This document shows positions 10,813 through 23,209 of a DNA stretch of 64,000 bases, one piece after another. The translations under genes were made by a program, and so were the position numbers. This DNA comes from Antilocapra americana. Its lineage: Eukaryota > Chordata > Mammalia > Artiodactyla > Antilocapridae. The notes under the pieces were generated by a model. That model saw nothing but the letters and a program-made list of their open reading frames with translations, searched no databases and was not told the DNA's origin. The DNA lies in NCBI GenBank assembly GCA_007570785.1, contig ML664173.1, positions 14,727,933-14,791,932 on the forward strand. Direction: 5' to 3'. Position 1 is the first letter of the stretch; the number at the start of each line of letters is the position of its first letter.

Positions 10813-13219
10813 TGACTGGAATGCAAAAGTAGGAAGTCACGAAACACTTGGAGTAACAGGCAAATTTGGCCTTGGAGTACAGAATGAAGCAGGGCAAAAG
10901 ATAGTAGAGTTTTGCCAAGAGAATGCACTGGTCATAGCAAACACCCTCTTCCAACAACACAAGAGAAGATTCTACACATGGACATCACCAGATGGTCAAC
11001 ACCGAAATCAGACTGATTATATTCTTTGCAGCCAAAGATGGAGAAGCTCTATACAGTCAGCAAAAAAAAAGACCAGGAGCTGACTGTGGCTCGGATCATG
11101 AACTTCTTATTGCCAAATTCAGACTTAAATTGAAGAAAGTAGGGAAAACCACTAGATCATTCAGGTATGACTTAAATCAAATCCCTATGATTATACAGTG
11201 GAAGTGACAAATAAATTTAAGGGACTAGATCTGATAGAGTTCCTGATGAACTATGGATGGAGGTTCGTGACACTGTACAGGAGACAGGGATTAAGACCAT
11301 CCCCATGGAAAAGAAATGCAAAATAGCAAAATGGCTGTCTGAGGAGGCCTTACAAATAGCTGTGAAAAGAAGAGAAGCGAAAAGCAAAGGAGAAAAGGAA
11401 AGGAATTCCCATTTGAATGCAGAGTTCCAAAGAATAGCAAGGAGAGATAAGAAAGCCTTCCTCAGCAATCAATGCAAAGAAATAGAGGAAAACAACAGAA
11501 CGGGAAAGACTAGAGATTTCAAGAAAATTAGAGATACCAAGGGAACATTTCATGCAAAGATGGGCTAGATAAAGGATAGAAATGGTATGGACCTAACATA
11601 AGCGGAAGATATTAAGAACAGGTGGCAAGAATACACAGAAGAACTGTATAAAAGAGATCTTCATGACTCAGATAAACACGATGGTGCGATCACTTGCCAG
11701 ACATCCTGGAATGTGAAGTCAAGTGGGCCTTAGAAAACATCACTACAAACAAAGCTAGTGGAGGTGATGGAATTACAGTTGAGCTATTTCAAATCCTGAA
11801 AGATGATACTGTGAAAGTGCTGAACTCAATATGCCAGCGAATTTGGAAAACTCAGCAGTGGACACAGGACTGGAAAAGGTCAGTTTTCATTCCAATCCAA
11901 AAGAAAGGCAATGCCAAAGATTGCTCAAACTACCGCACAATTATACTCATCTTACACGCTAGTAAAGTGATGCTCAAAATTCTCCAAGCCAGGCTTCATT
12001 CAGCACTACATGAACCGTGAACTTCCAGATGTTCAAACTGGTTTTAGAAAAGGCAGAGGAACCAGAGATCAAATTGCCAACATTCGCTGGATCATCGAAA
12101 AAGGAAGAGAGTTCCAGAAAAACATCTATTTCTGCTTTATTGACTATACCAAAGCCTTTGACTGTGTGGATCACAATATTGTGGAAAATTCTTCAAGAGA
12201 TGGGAATACCAGACTACCTGACCTGTCTCTTGAGAAACCTGTACACAGGTCAGGAAGCAACAGTTAGAACTGGACATGGAACAACAGACTGGTTCCAAAT
12301 AGGAAAAGGAGTACGTCAAGGCTGTATATTGTCACCCTGCTTATTTAACTTGTATGCAGAGTACATCATGAGAAACACTGGGCTGGAAGAAGCACAAGCT
12401 GGAATCAAGATTGCTGGGAGAAATGTCAATAACCTCAGATATGCAGATGACATCACCCTTATGGCAGAAAGTGAAGAGGAACTAAAAAGCTTCTTGATGA
12501 GAATGAAAGAGGAGAGTAAAAAAGTTGGCTTTAGCTCAACATTCAGAAAACTAAGATCATGGCATCTGGTCCCATCACTTCATGGCAAATAGATGGAGAA
12601 ACAGTGGCAACAGTGTCAGGCTTTATTTTTTTTTGGCTCCAAAATCACTGCAGATGGTGATTGCAGCCATGAAATTAAAAGATGCTTACTCCTTGGAAGG
12701 AAAGTTATGACCAACCTAGATAGCGTATTGAAAAGCAGAGACATTACTTTACCAACAAAGGTCCATCTAATCAAGGCTATGGTTTTTTTCCAGTGGTCAT
12801 GTATGGATGTGAGAGTTGGATTGTGAAGAAATCTGAGCACCAAAGAATTGATGCTTTTGAACTGTGGTATTGGAGAAGACTCTTGAGAGTCCCTTGGACT
12901 GCAAGGAGATCCAACCAGTTCATCCTAAAGGAGATGAGTCCTGGGTATTCATTGGAAGGACTGATGTTGAAGCTAAAACTCCAGTACTTTGGCCACCTCA
13001 TGTGAAGAGTTGACTCATTGGAAAAGACCCGGATGCTGGGAAAGATTGAGAACAGGAGGAGAAGGGGATGACAGAGGATGACATGGTGGGATGGCATCAC
13101 CAACTTGATGGACATGGGTTTGGGTAGACTCTGCGAGTTGCTGATGGACAGGGAGGCCTGGTGTGCTACAATTCATGGGGTTGCAACTAAGCAACACGAC
13201 TAAGTGACTGAACTGAACT
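10813..13219 (+). mobile_element. BovB (RTE) LINE, 5'-truncated, inserted in L1
   Basis: The copy covers about 2.4 kb of the usual roughly 3.2 kb element. In order: the C-terminal end of the apurinic-type endonuclease (QTDYILC near 11010, GSDHELL near 11090), the reverse transcriptase with FCFIDYTKAFDCVDHN (about 12127) and YADDITLMAESEEEL (about 12440), and the C-terminal domain and 3' UTR ending in TGACTGAACTGAACTGA. Stops and frameshifts break the frame, so it is inactive. Target-site duplication: TGATAATGAGTG at 10801-10812 and TGATAATGAATG at 13219-13230 (one mismatch). BovB is known to have entered ruminants by horizontal transfer. Confidence 0.93.
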
Positions 13220-13723
13220 GATAATGAATGATGTTGAGCATCTTTTATTCTCTGATAATAAGTGATGCTGAGCATCTTTTCATGTGTTTGTTAGTCATCT
13301 GTATGTCTCTGAAGAAATGTCTGTTCAGTTTTTTGGTATATTTTTTAATTGGGTCATTTATTTTCCTGGTATTGAGTTACATGAGCTGCTTGTATTTTTT
13401 TGGAGATTAATTCTTTGTCAGTTGTTTAATTTGCTATTATTTCCTCCCATTCTGATAGCTACCTTTTCACCTTGCTTAGAGTTTCTTTCATTGTGCAAAA
13501 GCTTTTAAGTTTAGTTAGGTCCCATTTGTTTATTTTTCTTTTTATTTCCATTACTCTGGAAAGTGGGTCATAGAGGATCTTGCTTTGATTTATGTCAGAG
13601 AGTGTTCTGCCTATATTTTCCTCTAAGAGTTTTATAGTTTCTGATCTTACACTTAGAACTTTAATCCATTTTGAGTTTATTTTTGTGTATGGTGTTAGTA
13701 AGTGTTCTAGTTTCATTCTTTTA

Positions 13724-13790
13724 GGTGGTGAAGAATGCTGAAGAAAAGAGTGGTGAAGAAAATGGTGAAGAATGGTGAAGAAAACAATGG
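13724..13790. repeat. GGTGAAGAA local tandem expansion
   Basis: Five imperfect copies of a GGTGAAGAA-like unit stand where L1 text should run from ATTCTTTTA straight to CCAGTTTTCCCAGCACCAC. It is a local expansion or filler inside the L1. Confidence 0.75.
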
Positions 13791-14322
13791 TGCCAGTTTT
13801 CCCAGCACCACTTGTTAAAGAGATAGTCTTTTCTCCATTGTATATTTTTGCCTCCTTTGTCAAAGATAAGGTGCTCATAGGTGCATGGATTTATCTCTGG
13901 GCTTTCTATTTTGTTCCATTGATCTGTATTTCTGTCTTCGTGCCAGTACCATACTGTCTCAATGACTGTAGCTTTGTAGTATAGTCTGAAGTCAGGCATG
14001 TTGATTCCTCCAGTTCCATTCTTTTTTCTCAAGATTGCTTTGGATATTCTAGGTTTTTTGTGTTTCCATACAAATTGGGAAATTATGTTTTAGTTCTGTG
14101 GAAAATACCATTGGTAACTTGATAGGGGTTGCACTGAATCTATAGATTGCTTTGGGAAGTACACTCATTTTCACTATATTGATTCTTCCAATCCACAAAC
14201 ATGGCATATTTCTCCATCTAATTGTGTCATCTTTGATTTCTTTCATTGGTGTTTTATAGTTTTCTATATATATGCCTTTTGTTTCTCTAGGTAAATTTAT
14301 TCCTAAGTATTTTATTCTTTTC

Positions 14323-17055
14323 ATTGAAGGAGACTACAGCAAAAATCAACAAAACTAAAAGCTAGTCATTTGAGAAGATAAATAAATACACAAACCATCA
14401 GCCAGACTCATCTAGAAAAAAAGGAAGAAGAATCAAATCATAAAATAAGAAACGATTAAGACAGTATGGTACTGGCACAAAGGCAGAAATATAGATCAGT
14501 CGAACAGAATAGAAAGCCCAGAGATAAATCCACGTGTCTATGGTCACCTTATCTATGACAAAGGAGGCAAAAATATACAATGGAGAAAAGACAATCCCTT
14601 TAACAAGTGGTGCTGGGAAAACTGGACAGCCACTTGTAAAAGAATGAAACTAGAACACTTTCTAACACCATACACAAAAATAAACTCAAAATGGATCAAA
14701 GATCTAAGCATAAGACCAGAAACTATAAAACTCCTAGAGGATAACATAGGCAAAACACTCTCCGACATAAACCAAAGCAGGATCCTCTATGACCCACCTC
14801 CCAGAATATCGGAAATAAAAGCACGAATAAACAAATGGGACCTAATTAAAATTAAAAGCTTCTGCACAACAAAGGAAACTATAAGCAAGGTGAAAAGACA
14901 GCCTTCAGAATGGGAGAAAATAATAGCCAATGAAGCAACAGACAAACAATTAATCTCAAAAATACACAAGCAACTCCCGCAGCTCCACGCTAGAAAAATA
15001 AACGACCCAATCAAAAAGTGGGCCAAAGAACTAAACAGACATTTCTCCAAAGAAGACATAAAAATGGCTAACAAACACATGAAAAGATGCTCAACATCAC
15101 TCATTATCAGAGAAATGCAAATCAAAACCACAATGAGGTACCACTTTACACCAGTCAGAATGGCTGCCATCCAAAAATCTACAAGCAATAAATGCTGGAG
15201 AGGATGTGGAGAAAAAGGAACCCTCTTACACTGTTGGTGGGAATGCAAACTAGTACAACCACTATGGAAAACAGTGTGGAGATTCCTTAAAAAACTGAAA
15301 ACAGAACTGCCATATGACCCAGCAATCCCACTGCTGGGCATTCACACTGAGGAAACCAGAATTGAAAAAGACACGTGTACCCCAATGTTCATCACCGCAT
15401 TGTTTACAATAGCCAGGACATGGAAGCAACCTAGATGCCAATCAACTGATGAATGGATAAGAAAGCTGTGGTACATATACACAATGGAATATTACTCAGC
15501 ATTAAAAAAAAATTCATTTGAATCAGTTCTACTCAGGTGGACGGAACTGGAGCCTATTATCCAGAGTGAAGTAAGCCAGAAGGAAAAACAACAATACAGT
15601 ATACTAACGCATATATATGGAATTTAGAAAGATGGTAACGAGAACCCTGCATGCGAGACAGCAAAAGAAATGCAGATATATAGAACAGACTCGTGGACTC
15701 TGTGGAAGAGGGCAAGGGTGGGATGTTATGGGAGAATGGCATTGAAACATGTAAATTATCATATGTGAAATCAATCGCCAGCTCAGGGCTGATGCTCGGG
15801 CTGGTGCACCAAGATGACCCAGGGGGAGGGAATCGGGAGGGAGGAGGGAGGGGGGTTCTGGAGGGGGAGCATATGTAAACCCATGGCGGTTTCATGTCAA
15901 TGTATGGCAAAACCAACACAATCAAGTAAAGAAAATTAAAAAAAAAAAAAAAAAGAAACGAAAATGGAGCAATCACAACAGACATCACAGAAATACAAAA
16001 GCTGGTAAGGAGACCACTATGAACAACTATATGCCAATAAAATGGACAACTTGGAAGAAATGGAAAAAGTCTTAGAAAAGGATAACCTTCCAAAACTGAA
16101 CTAGGAAGAAATAGAAAATCTTAACAGACACATCACAAGCATGGAAATTGAAGCTGTAATAAAAAATTTTCCAACATACAAAGGCCCAGGACCATACAGC
16201 TTCACAGGTGAATTCTACCAAAAATTTAGAGAAGAGCTAACACCTATCCTACTCAAACTCTTCCAGAAAACTGCAGAGGCAGGTAAACTCCCAAACTCAT
16301 TTCATGAGGCTACCATCATCCTAATACCCAAACCAGACAAAGATGCTACAGAAAAAGAAAACTACAGGCCAATATCACTGACGAACATAGATGCAAAAAT
16401 CCCCAACAAAATTCTAGCAAACAGAATCCAACATGTTAAAAAGATCATACATCATGACCAAGTGGGCTTTATCCCAGGGATGCAAGGATTCTTCAATATT
16501 CTCAAATCAATCAATCTGATACACCATATTAACAAATTGAAAGATAAAAACCATATTATCATCTCAGTAGATGCAGAGAAAGCCTTTGACAAAATTCAAC
16601 ACCCATTTATGATAAAAATTCTCCAGAAAACAGGGATAATAGGATCATACCTCAAGATAATAAAAGCTATATATGACAAACCCACAGCAAACATTATCCT
16701 CAATGGCGAAAAACTGAAAGCATTTCCTCTAAAATCAGGAACGAGACAAGGGTGCCCACTCTCACCACTACTATTCAACATAGTTTTGGAAGTCCTAGCC
16801 ACAGCAATCAGAGAAGAAAAAGAAATAAAAGGAATCCAGGTTGGAAAAGAAGTAAATCTGTTTGCAGATGACATGATCCTCTACATAGAAAACCCCAAAG
16901 ACACCACCAGAAAATTACTAGAGCTGATCAATGAATATAGTAAAGTTGCAGCATACAAAATTCATACACAGAAATCCCTTGCATTCCTATATCTAACAAG
17001 GAGAGCACAGAAAGAGAAATTAAGGAAACAATCCCATTCATCATTGCAACTAACG
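14323..17055 (+). mobile_element. Inverted 5' portion of the same L1, interrupted by a younger L1
   Basis: Plus-strand L1 ORF2 text occurs at 14323-14455 (ATCAACAAAACTAAAAGC, AGAAGAATCAAATCATAAAA) and continues at 15954-17055 (GAAACGAAAATGGAGCAATC onward through the reverse transcriptase). Its last L1 bases, CCCATTCATCATTGCAACT, are directly upstream in L1 of the first bases of the minus-strand portion that begins at 14322. This is the signature of a 5' inversion by twin priming. Confidence 0.85.
14456..15953 (+). mobile_element. Younger 5'-truncated L1 inserted in older L1
   Basis: The insert covers the ORF2 C-terminal region (an open frame of 327 codons at 14644-15627 remains), the 3' UTR (GTGAAATCAATCGCCAGCTC) and a poly-A tail near 15937-15953. 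The repeat AAGAAACGA at 14447-14455 and 15954-15962 is the target-site duplication. The near-intact frame suggests it is younger than its host L1, though it lacks the endonuclease and reverse transcriptase and cannot move itself. Confidence 0.92.
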
Positions 17056-17103
17056 TGTAGTTTTTTAAGAAAACATTCCTTCAACATGCTGAAATACATT
17101 TAA
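16141..17103 (+). pseudogene. L1 ORF2 reverse transcriptase fragment
   Basis: A 320-codon open frame carries LINE-1 reverse transcriptase motifs in order: [64 protein letters not shown] and [12 protein letters not shown] (catalytic Asp pair near 16868). The endonuclease and C-terminal domain are missing and the frame runs out of L1 into unrelated sequence after about 17055. It is a LINE remnant, not a host gene. Confidence 0.9.
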
Positions 17104-17700
17104 CTTCTGATGTTTTTATTTTACACCAAGATGCATTCCCTTTCCTGCTTCTCCAGTAGCCTGCCATGGATGAGCTCTATCTGGAGACTGGGCCTTTCTG
17201 TGGGGAAAGGAACAACCTGCTGGAAAGGCCTGATGGAGGAGACACCGAGACTTGGAAAGCCTGCATCCAAAAGACATAGCTCCCGAGAAACCTAGGCAGT
17301 ACTTCAGAGAAAACAAATTTGGGTAATAGCACTTTGTACTCTCAGAAATGACAAAAATGTAGGAGTAGAAAATGAACTATTGCTGAGGTTCTCAGCAGGG
17401 AACCCACAGAAGATGAAGGAAGAGATCCCACCATCGATTCCTAGTCCACACATCCTTTTTTTGGTGTCTCTGCCACCCACACTCACCTGTCACCAGACTA
17501 GATGGAGAAGCCTTTCATCCCAAGGCCCCTCTTTCCTTAGACACAGCTGATTGAACAAGGGGTGCACTAGTCAGACCAAGTCAGAACCAACTGAGTTTCT
17601 TGGTCCCAGGAATCTGGAACTGAAGCTCAAGGGTTAGGCTGCTCAGACAGCACTGAGTGTTGGAACTGTAAGGACCAGCTGGAAATCAGAATAAAATCAA
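17056..17700. other. Intronic sequence without recognised gene
   Basis: Nothing with exon, RNA or repeat character could be recognised. It is unique-looking sequence in IFT43 intron 2 between the composite L1 locus and a CHR SINE. Confidence 0.5.
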
Positions 17701-17895
17701 ATCAAGGGACTTCCTTGGTGGTCCAGTGGCTAAGATTCTGTGCCTCCACTGCAGGGGGCCTGGGTTCAAGCCCTGGTTGGGGAACTAGATCCCACGTGCT
17801 GCAACTAAAGATTCCAAGTGCAGCAACGAAGACCGGATGCAGCCGAATAAATAAAAATGAATATTTAAAAATAAATAAATAAATAAATAATAAAA
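17701..17895 (+). mobile_element. CHR-type SINE
   Basis: GGGACTTCCTTGGTGGTCC, GCCTGGGTTCAAGCCCTGG and GGTTGGGGAACTAGATCCC are the tRNA-derived head and body of a CHR-family SINE, followed by an AATAAATAAATAAATA tail. Confidence 0.88.
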
Positions 17896-19189
17896 CCAAA
17901 TGGGCACAAGCCAAAGTTGTGTATAAGCAGAGATCAGGAACCTTGTCTTGGGTCAGTTCTTGCTGTGCTTGCAAAGGTTAAAGAGATCGGAACTGAATCA
18001 CATCAGGCACCTCCAGGAGGTTTTAAACCAATCTGGCTCACAGCTTTCCCTATACTTTTGCAGATAACATCCCACTTTCCCTTACCCAAGGTAGCACCAT
18101 CTTGCGACGACGAGCATTAATGAATCTGGAGGTCACAAACTAGGAACCACAAGTTTGGTTTGGCCATACAGTAGCTTTTGTTTCTAAATTTAAATCATCA
18201 TTTTAAAAACTGTAAGATTCCTGCACAGAACAGCAGTTTCTGGCTTCTCTCAGAAAACTGGAAGCTCTAGTGGTCCTGGGCCTGAGCAGCAACCACTCCC
18301 TGGTGGCTGGACATGTGCCTCCCAGTTTGCCACAGTCCCCACCGGCCCTGCCTGCCTTCTCCCTGCCATCAAGTGCTGGCGGACATCTACTATGATGGCG
18401 ATTGTGCTGCTGTTCCTCTTCCAGTACAGAATTCCCTCCGGTTCCTATGACAACAGGAAGTGGGAAAATGAAAGCTGTGTTGGGTGTTTTGACAAAAACG
18501 GGAACAAGCATATATATCTTGGTTGGCAGTGGGATCTCTGCTTTACCGCATCAGTGCACAGACCACATGTGTGCCTCTGTCTAACCCCTAGGCCCACTTC
18601 ACTCCCCCAGGCGCCCTGCCTTCCCCTGGGGCATCCGGGTGTTAGAAGGGCAGGAGGAAGCCATGTGAAATCCATGGTGCCCACAGGGTCAAGAGGCCCA
18701 GGTCTACCTGGCACTTTTCCACCGAGAGCCCGCAAGAAGAAGGGAAAGAACCCTGCTGCCTCGGCAAGGTTCCTCAACCTGTGTGTCACGGCCCTACCTC
18801 CGTTTTCTGCCATGGGGTGTGGGTGACAAGAGGCAGGAGAAGCAGAGGCCAAACTGGGGAGGGATTGTGAGAGACTAGGCAGCAGGGAAAAGGGGTATAA
18901 GTGACATCAAATGAGGTCAAGATGCACTCATTTGAGTAACCACTAACCTATTGAGGGATTAAATGAGTGACTATATGGTAAGTGCTCAGAGCAGTGCCTG
19001 GCACATACTGCTTGATCTTTACTGTTAGCAGCAGCAGCAGCATCACTAATATCAATATAGGAAAGGTTAGACCACGTGTAGTAAAATATACTACACCATC
19101 TGGAGAAGGAGGTGGGGGCAAGATTCCTCTGAGCCTGGCCTGAGCTGTCATTTTGACGATTAATCCATCATATGGTTAATAAAGTTCCC
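17896..19189. other. Intronic sequence, no supported gene
   Basis: This 1.3 kb holds GC-richer sequence around 18250-18870 with overlapping open frames on both strands (for example 18392-18826 plus and 18445-18852 minus) but no family similarity, splice pattern or repeats. A MIR-like scrap (CAGTGCCTGGCACATACTG near 18992) is present. Confidence 0.45.
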
Positions 19190-19386
19190 TAAGATTCCCT
19201 GGTGACTCAGCTGGTAAAGAATCTGCCTGCGATGTTGGAGACCTGGGTTCGATCTCTGGGTTAGAAAGATCCCCTGGAGAAGGGAAAGGCTACCCACTGC
19301 AGTATCCTGGCCTGGAGAATGCCATGGACTGTATAGTCCTTGGGGTCACAAAGAGTCGGACACGACTGAGTGACTTTCACTTTCAC
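19190..19386 (+). mobile_element. Bov-tA SINE
   Basis: AGATTCCCTGGTGACTCAGC, then CTGGGTTCGATCTCTGGG and the Bov-A core, ending in CACGACTGAGTGACTTTCAC. Full-length plus-strand SINE. Confidence 0.92.
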
Positions 19387-20036
19387 AAGATGCCCAAACC
19401 CAAAATGATCTGCTTTATCCTCTTCAACCACAAACCTCAGAAAATCACAGCCATTGGGAGGATGAGTGAGAATTCTTTCTGCCCAGAGGTCACACAAAGA
19501 CATGTTTCCTCTCATCTTGTTTCCATTCCAAAATGGTGCCAGCTGCTAACACAGCAGCTTCTGAACACAAAGACCACCACCCAAGAGTCACTCCTCCACA
19601 GGCAGAGACCTTAACACCTTGTCCCCAAATCAAAGGGGCTTGTGCACTAGTAACTGAAGACTTGAGGAGCTGACACAACGCTGTAAAAACTGCGTAGGCT
19701 GCTTTGCCTTGAGATCACTAAGAGTTACAAAGACCTTCTTTACACCAGATGGACAGGGTTTAGCGGCCTTCCCTGCTCCCCACCAGGAGTCTTGGCCACA
19801 CTTGGGAGAGAGTGCTGAAGTGGCAGGGAGATGGGGGTGTGCAGAACTCAGCTCTCTGCAAGGTAGGGTTTGGGTGTTTAGCGGAGGTTGTCTTTTCTGA
19901 TGGGGAATCCCTATGCTCATGATTTAGTACCCTGTGTTTAAGGGTAAGAAAAACATTATTTTGTAAATCTTCCTACTATCAGTCGTTATGGCCACCCACA
20001 AATACCCTATCTGCATGAGACTGATGTAATTAACCT
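19387..20036. other. Intronic sequence without recognised gene
   Basis: No exon or repeat was recognised. Short frames on both strands lack any family resemblance. Confidence 0.45.
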
Positions 20037-20469
20037 CTACTCAGTCAATTCAGTCACTCACTAGTGTCCAACTCTTTGCGACCCCATGGACTGCAGCATG
20101 CCAGGCTTCCCGGTCCTTCACTATCTCCTGGAGCTTGCTCAAACTCACATCCATTGAGTCGGTGATGCCATCCAACCATCTCATCCTCTGTCGTCCCCTT
20201 CTCCTCTTGCCCTCAAACTTTGCCAGCATCAGGGTCTTTTCCAATGAGTCAGCTCTTTGCATCAGGTGGCCAAAGTACTGGAGCTTCAGCTTCAGCATTA
20301 GTCCTTCCAGTGAATATTTAGGGTTGATTTCCCTGAATTTAAGACTGACTGGTTTGATCTCCTTGAAGTCCAAGGGACTCTCAAGACTTCTCCAGCACCA
20401 CAGTTCAAAAGCATACATTCTTCGGTGCTCAGCCTTCTTTATGGTCCAACTCTCACATCCATACATGAT
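20037..20469 (-). mobile_element. BovB 3' fragment
   Basis: Reverse-strand BovB C-terminal coding region and 3' end. The translated remnant contains [38 protein letters not shown] and [20 protein letters not shown]. It is 5'-truncated and has a small duplication-like irregularity near 20340 where the remnant repeats KEIKP/REINP. Confidence 0.92.
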
Positions 20470-21965
20470 CCAGTGATAAAGGCTCCTTCCCAGAATTCAA
20501 CTTTGCTCCTCTGTGGAGAGCTGAGTGCTGCCCTACACACGCCAGGTGAGTTAGAGAAAGCAGAAGACATCATCCCTGTTCTCAAATGAGACCCCAGCCC
20601 AGTGAGGCTGGGAAGACACAGAACTCAGGGTGGGTCAGGTCTTTGTGAAATTTACATGATAGGACATCCAATTTAATCTGAAACTACAAAGGCCATACTG
20701 GAGAGGGGATGTAGGCATCCGGGATGGAGGAACTGGGGGGTCCTTCCAGAGAGAGGCTTCATCTAGGGTCCAAAGGTGAAGCTGAGGAGGAACCCCTCAG
20801 CTGTGGAGTGGTTCCACTGGATTTTGCTGTTTTCTCATCACCTGTGGTGGTTTTTACTGGGCCACACTCTCCTGGGGCATCATTCAAGCACTGCTCTGAC
20901 AAGCATGCATAAGCTTGCAGGACAGGACTAAACGCTGCACGGAATCGTAGCAGTGCTGAGGACAAGGAGACTGACAGAAGCTTTATGGAGTAAGTGGGGC
21001 TTGCCCTGGATTGGGAAGATAAGCAGAAATGAAAAGGAAAAGCCATCCAGAAGCGACCTGAAAAGGTGCAATGCCACCAGGGCAGCACATAAAAACATGG
21101 GCTGTAGCCGACGCTGTTCCCTGATCATCATCCTGGTGGGGAGCCAAGGTCCTCAGCACCCATTATATACAGTGCAGGCTGGAAGTGAAAGCTGATGCGA
21201 CTTGATCATAATGGAGTAGTTTAAAAGCAGGTGCAAACGATCTGTTTGAAAATGTAAGTGATGACTGGCTTTTCACAGTACGATTTAAAAGGTCTGGTGG
21301 GTTCTTCTGTGCAGACAGTCTAGCCCCTGAAAGCCTGGTTCCTCTCACTAAAAGCTATGACAATGTCATGGAGACACCTGTTAGCAGTTTCAGAAAGAGC
21401 CCCGCACTCTCTCCCGGGGACAATCTGAAACATGGGACACACTCCAGATGGAGATGCTACCACTGCTCCTTTTAGAATCAGCTGCCAGGACTGCTACATT
21501 CTCCTGGGCGCAGTGACAAAGAAGATGCTGGCGACACTCTGGGAGCCGGAATGCTCTCCCCAGAGCATGGTCAGAGCCCAGTCTTCACAGAGAGCTCTGA
21601 GAAACCGTCACCCTTCATCATAGAGCCCTCCATTCGGACCTGCCCACCACACCTGGTGGACAGGACAAGAGGAGATATGAATGTGTAATTTATTATTTCT
21701 CAAACTGTGTGTGTCTGAGGTCTTGGTGCAAAGGCCTAGGCATTTAAAGAAAAAGGAATTGACTCTTGCCCCATCCTTGAAACTAGAAACTTCGTCTAGG
21801 AGAGTGGCGACCTTTGTCATGGGGCCCACAAACACCGCGATCCTCCTTGACCAAGCACTTAGGAAGACACTACCAATCTGTATGAAGCACGGCTCTGGAA
21901 GAAATCCGTTTCCTAGTCCTGTGTTAGGAAAGGCGGGGGGGGGGGGAACCCTGGCTAGGTGAGGG
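20470..21965. other. Intronic sequence without recognised gene
   Basis: No supported exon, RNA gene or young repeat. A G run lies at about 21936-21945. Short frames on both strands have no recognised domain. Confidence 0.45.
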
Positions 21966-22092
21966 AGTATTAGTCATTCAGTTATGTCTGACTCTTTGTG
22001 ATCCCATGGACTGTAGCCTACCAGGCTCCTCTGTTCATGGAATTCTCCAGGCAAGAATAATAGAGTGGGTTGCCATTTCCTTCTCCAAGGTA
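21966..22092 (-). mobile_element. Bov-A SINE unit
   Basis: TAGTCATTCAGTTATGTCTG through GGGTTGCCATTTCCTTCTCC is one Bov-A unit in minus orientation. The tRNA head is missing. Confidence 0.85.
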
Positions 22093-23205
22093 AGAGAGAG
22101 TAGAGCTCAAATGGATCTTAAAAATGAAGAGAGGACCTAGACCTAGAATTCAAGCCCTGGTTTATTCTTCACATTGCTCTGCTCCTGAAATTCAGAGGCA
22201 CAGCCCAAGACATCTGCTGGGCAAACAATTTCCAATTTTGGCAGATTTAGTGCCAGGTAACATTACCCAAACTTGTTTCTTTTTCTTTTTTTTTTTTTTT
22301 TAAAGAAAGAGTCTTAAAATGTGCAACACCAGGAGGGACAGAAATAGGAGCGGGTGACGGTAGCCCTGAGGCAGTGCATCCCTAGCGTTCTCTCCTAAAA
22401 GCTGGAGTCATGTCTCGAGTGTGGGAAAGCGGCACAGCCTGCCGGGGCTGCCGCCTGATGGACGGAGGGGCCAGGACCCCGCATAGCTCCTGGAGAGAAG
22501 CAAAAATGTGCTCTCTCCAAAAATAAACAGGGGCAGGAATGACTGTGAGTAAAGGGTTGAAAGCACGTGACCAGTGGTTGCAGTCCTGAAATACCAGCTT
22601 TCAACAAAAAGGAGGCAGAGAGCAGGAAATTCAGGAAACGGCCACTTTATATGGTCTCATCCGAATGGGCAAGGATTCAACTAACTGGAATTACCAAGTC
22701 ACAAGGAGCCTGGAGGGCTAGACTTGTTTCTGATCTTTATATGGTTCCCCCAGATTCTTAAGATGCCAAAATAGAAAAGACACTGCAGTGCCAAAAAAGG
22801 AGCCTTTCGAGTTTAGAAACTTCTCACACACTCTCAGAAGTCCTGGAGAAACCCCACAGTGTGAAGCAGTCCAAACTCCAAACTGTATCCTATTTCAAAA
22901 AAGCCAGTCCAAACCTATGCGTGAGTTTCCAAAAGAAAAGACATTCAGTTCAGCAAGGATGCACAGCATACCTCACATCTCCCATCTTTCAACTCCTAGG
23001 GGCCATACACCTCCCATGTTCAACCCTAGCTATAAACAAACTTCCTTTCCTATCTCCAGCAACCTGAGAAAAGATGCAGGAAAGCATACGTGCTTCATAA
23101 GAGAGAAGACTAACCCTTATTAATACACGCACATGCTGTAGAGGCGGTGTGTGCTCTTCAAATGTGTCCACCATGCACAATTCCATCTCTTTTTAAAAAA
23201 TTTTT
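22093..23205. other. Intronic sequence without recognised gene
   Basis: A poly-T stretch lies near 22285-22302. Otherwise no exon or clear repeat was recognised. Confidence 0.45.
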
Positions 23206-23209
23206 TTGA

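Larger units (their letters stand above)
9945..14322 (-). mobile_element. L1 3' portion of a 5'-inverted L1, interrupted by BovB
   Basis: On the minus strand this reads L1 ORF2 from [16 protein letters not shown] (start near 14322) through the C-terminus and 3' UTR to an AT-rich tail at about 9945. A BovB copy at 10813-13219 splits it. Its 5' edge is exactly where the plus-strand L1 segment at 14323-17055 stops, so the two are one L1 with an inverted 5' part. ORF2 is broken by stops. A short GGTGAAGAA repeat block (13724-13790) sits inside it. Confidence 0.88.

Noticed and set aside
10813..13219. BovB as an active retrotransposon
   Set aside because: 5'-truncated and with several stops and frameshifts between endonuclease and reverse transcriptase.
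14644..15627. 327-codon open frame that could be a host gene
   Set aside because: It is the C-terminal part of L1 ORF2, in a young truncated L1 with poly-A tail and target duplication.
18392..18852. Overlapping 144- and 135-codon frames on opposite strands
   Set aside because: No family similarity, no splice context, moderately GC-rich intron DNA. Treated as chance.
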